From NCBI RefSeq assembly GCF_021043365.1, contig NZ_JAJNDU010000004.1, forward strand, positions 1 through 64,000: a DNA stretch of 64,000 nt, read 5' to 3'. The notes under the pieces are model-generated. The model was not told the DNA's origin and ran no database searches. It saw nothing but the letters and a program-made list of their open reading frames with translations. A program made the translations under genes and the position numbers. Below, one piece after another: positions 62,894 through 64,000 of the stretch (its first letter is position 1; each line of letters opens with the position of its first letter). This stretch comes from Sphingomonas sp. IC-11 (GTDB lineage: Bacteria > Pseudomonadota > Alphaproteobacteria > Sphingomonadales > Sphingomonadaceae).

Positions 62894-64000
62894 GCCGGGT
62901 TCTTCTGATCGTCGGCGGTGGCATCGCCGCATATAAAGCATGCGAAATCGTGCGCCTCTTGCGCAAGGCAGGGCACGGCGTCCGCTGCGTCCTGACGGAG
63001 GGCGGCAGCCACTTCGTGACTGCCATGACGCTGGCCGCCCTGTCCGAAGAGGAAGTACACACCACGCTTTGGGACCTGAAGGATGAGGCCGAAATGGGCC
63101 ACATCCAGCTCAGCCGACAGGCCGATCTGATCGTTGTCGCGCCGGCAACCGCAGACCTGCTGGCGCGCATGGCAGCAGGTTTGGCAAATGATCTTGCGAC
63201 CACATTGCTATTGGCGACTGACAAACCCGTGCTGGCCGCGCCCGCGATGAACGTACGCATGTGGCTGCATCCCGCGACCCAGCGCAACGTGAGTCAGCTG
63301 CGTGCGGATGGCATCACCGTGATGGAGCCGGACGAAGGCGCTATGGCCTGCGGCGAGTTCGGCCCGGGGCGCTTGCCCGAGCCTACCGCCATTATAACAC
63401 GCATTGAATTGCTCCTGGCGAACGGACCGGGAGGCTCGGCGCCGCAGGCTCTTGGCACCGGGCATCGTCCGCTTGTCGACAAGCATATTCTGGTCACCGC
63501 GGGGCCGACGCATGAACCCATCGATCCGGTCCGGTACATCGCCAATCGCTCCTCGGGAAAGCAGGGATTCGCAATCGCGGAAGCGCTTGCGTCTCTCGGT
63601 GCCCGCGTGTCGCTGGTCGCCGGGCCGGTCGCGCTCGCCACCCCGGCTGGCGTAACGCGGATCGACGTCGAAACCGCGCGGGAGATGGCCGCTGCGGTAG
63701 ATCGGGCGTTGCCGGCTGACGCGGCGATCATGGTGGCCGCAGTTGCTGATTGGAGAGCCGAGGGTGCCGCCGAGCAGAAGCTGAAAAAGGCAGCTGGGGG
63801 CATCCCCTCCCTTCAACTCGTCGAAAATCCCGACATCCTCGCGACGTTGGGTCACTCCCCCAATCGGCCGCGGCTTCTGGTCGGCTTCGCGGCCGAGACC
63901 GAGCATGTCGTTACTCACGCCCGGGACAAGCTTGCCCGCAAGGGCGCGGACTGGATCATCGCGAATGACGTGTCCGGCGACGTGATGGGCGGCGACACGA
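62890..64000 (+). CDS. coaBC: Phosphopantothenoylcysteine decarboxylase/ligase (partial)
   Basis: CoaBC makes 4'-phosphopantetheine for coenzyme A from 4'-phosphopantothenate and cysteine. The gene runs off the right edge of the window after about 370 codons, with no stop. The decarboxylase part shows the flavin-site IVGGGIAAYKACEIVRLLR, PAMNVRMW and the active-site clamp ACGEFGPGRL. The ligase part starts near TAGPTHEPIDPVRYIANRSSGKQG. ATG 62890 overlaps the previous stop as ATGA. Confidence 0.95.
   Translation, partial: MSRVLLIVGGGIAAYKACEIVRLLRKAGHGVRCVLTEGGSHFVTAMTLAALSEEEVHTTLWDLKDEAEMGHIQLSRQADLIVVAPATADLLARMAAGLANDLATTLLLATDKPVLAAPAMNVRMWLHPATQRNVSQLRADGITVMEPDEGAMACGEFGPGRLPEPTAIITRIELLLANGPGGSAPQALGTGHRPLVDKHILVTAGPTHEPIDPVRYIANRSSGKQGFAIAEALASLGARVSLVAGPVALATPAGVTRIDVETAREMAAAVDRALPADAAIMVAAVADWRAEGAAEQKLKKAAGGIPSLQLVENPDILATLGHSPNRPRLLVGFAAETEHVVTHARDKLARKGADWIIANDVSGDVMGGDT

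Overview
The window looks like a chromosome segment of a high-GC alphaproteobacterium, most likely a sphingomonad (Sphingomonas or a close relative). I infer this from the GC-rich codon use, the single tRNA genes, the ubiE-ubiB-(membrane protein)-coaBC order, a class II DAHP synthase, TamA/TamB, and the many small proteins of a type I associate with Sphingomonadaceae. No database search was possible, so the placement is by pattern and memory.

Region by region. 1-3.3 kb: lepA with a terminator overlapping its stop codon, a 37-residue signal-peptide-like ORF, and an orphan CsgG-like secreted protein. 3.5-8.2 kb: tRNA-Pro and a polysaccharide cluster (45-residue small ORF, an unknown 536-residue protein, a GT4 glycosyltransferase and a convergent pyruvyl transferase-like gene). 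8.3-14.8 kb: mtgA, a ybaB-dnaX pair, a three-gene overlapping operon of two cysteine desulfurases and a ferredoxin, and an alpha/beta hydrolase. 15-27.5 kb: tamA-tamB, and divergently a complete RND efflux operon (adaptor, pump, outer membrane factor). 27.6-44.5 kb: hydrolase, M20 peptidase, a LysR-controlled D-cysteine desulfhydrase/racemase operon, tRNA-Gln, ilvE, a MarR regulator, proC, a YbjN-like gene, a UbiK-like gene, TspO, TlyA, dxs, a Zur-like regulator, an SDR and the class II DAHP synthase.

44.57-54.64 kb is a genomic island of about 10 kb in the 3' half of tRNA-Glu(CTC). It is bounded by perfect 42-bp direct repeats, which are the anticodon-to-CCA half of the tRNA. It carries a HigBA-like toxin-antitoxin pair overlapping a third gene, a tyrosine integrase with an overlapping HTH (excisionase-like) gene, a 126-nt run of five consecutive hairpins, and a four-gene cargo operon: a small membrane protein, a small secreted protein, an EpsG/Wzy-like polymerase and a Tat-exported beta-helix (pectate-lyase-fold) protein. 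A DUF3644 remnant, a DUF2806-like gene, small membrane and lipoproteins, and several copies of a GTCCGC-type extragenic repeat follow. No phage structural or conjugation genes are present. I read the island as an integrative element that may alter a surface polysaccharide, in the way serotype-converting phages do. This is the most interesting part of the window.

54.9-64 kb: a DUF2490-like protein, a MerR regulator divergent from a glutaredoxin-MauE-like fusion across a near copy of the mercury-resistance operator, an SDR, rpsT, mutM, then ubiE-ubiB-membrane protein-coaBC, with coaBC running off the end of the window.
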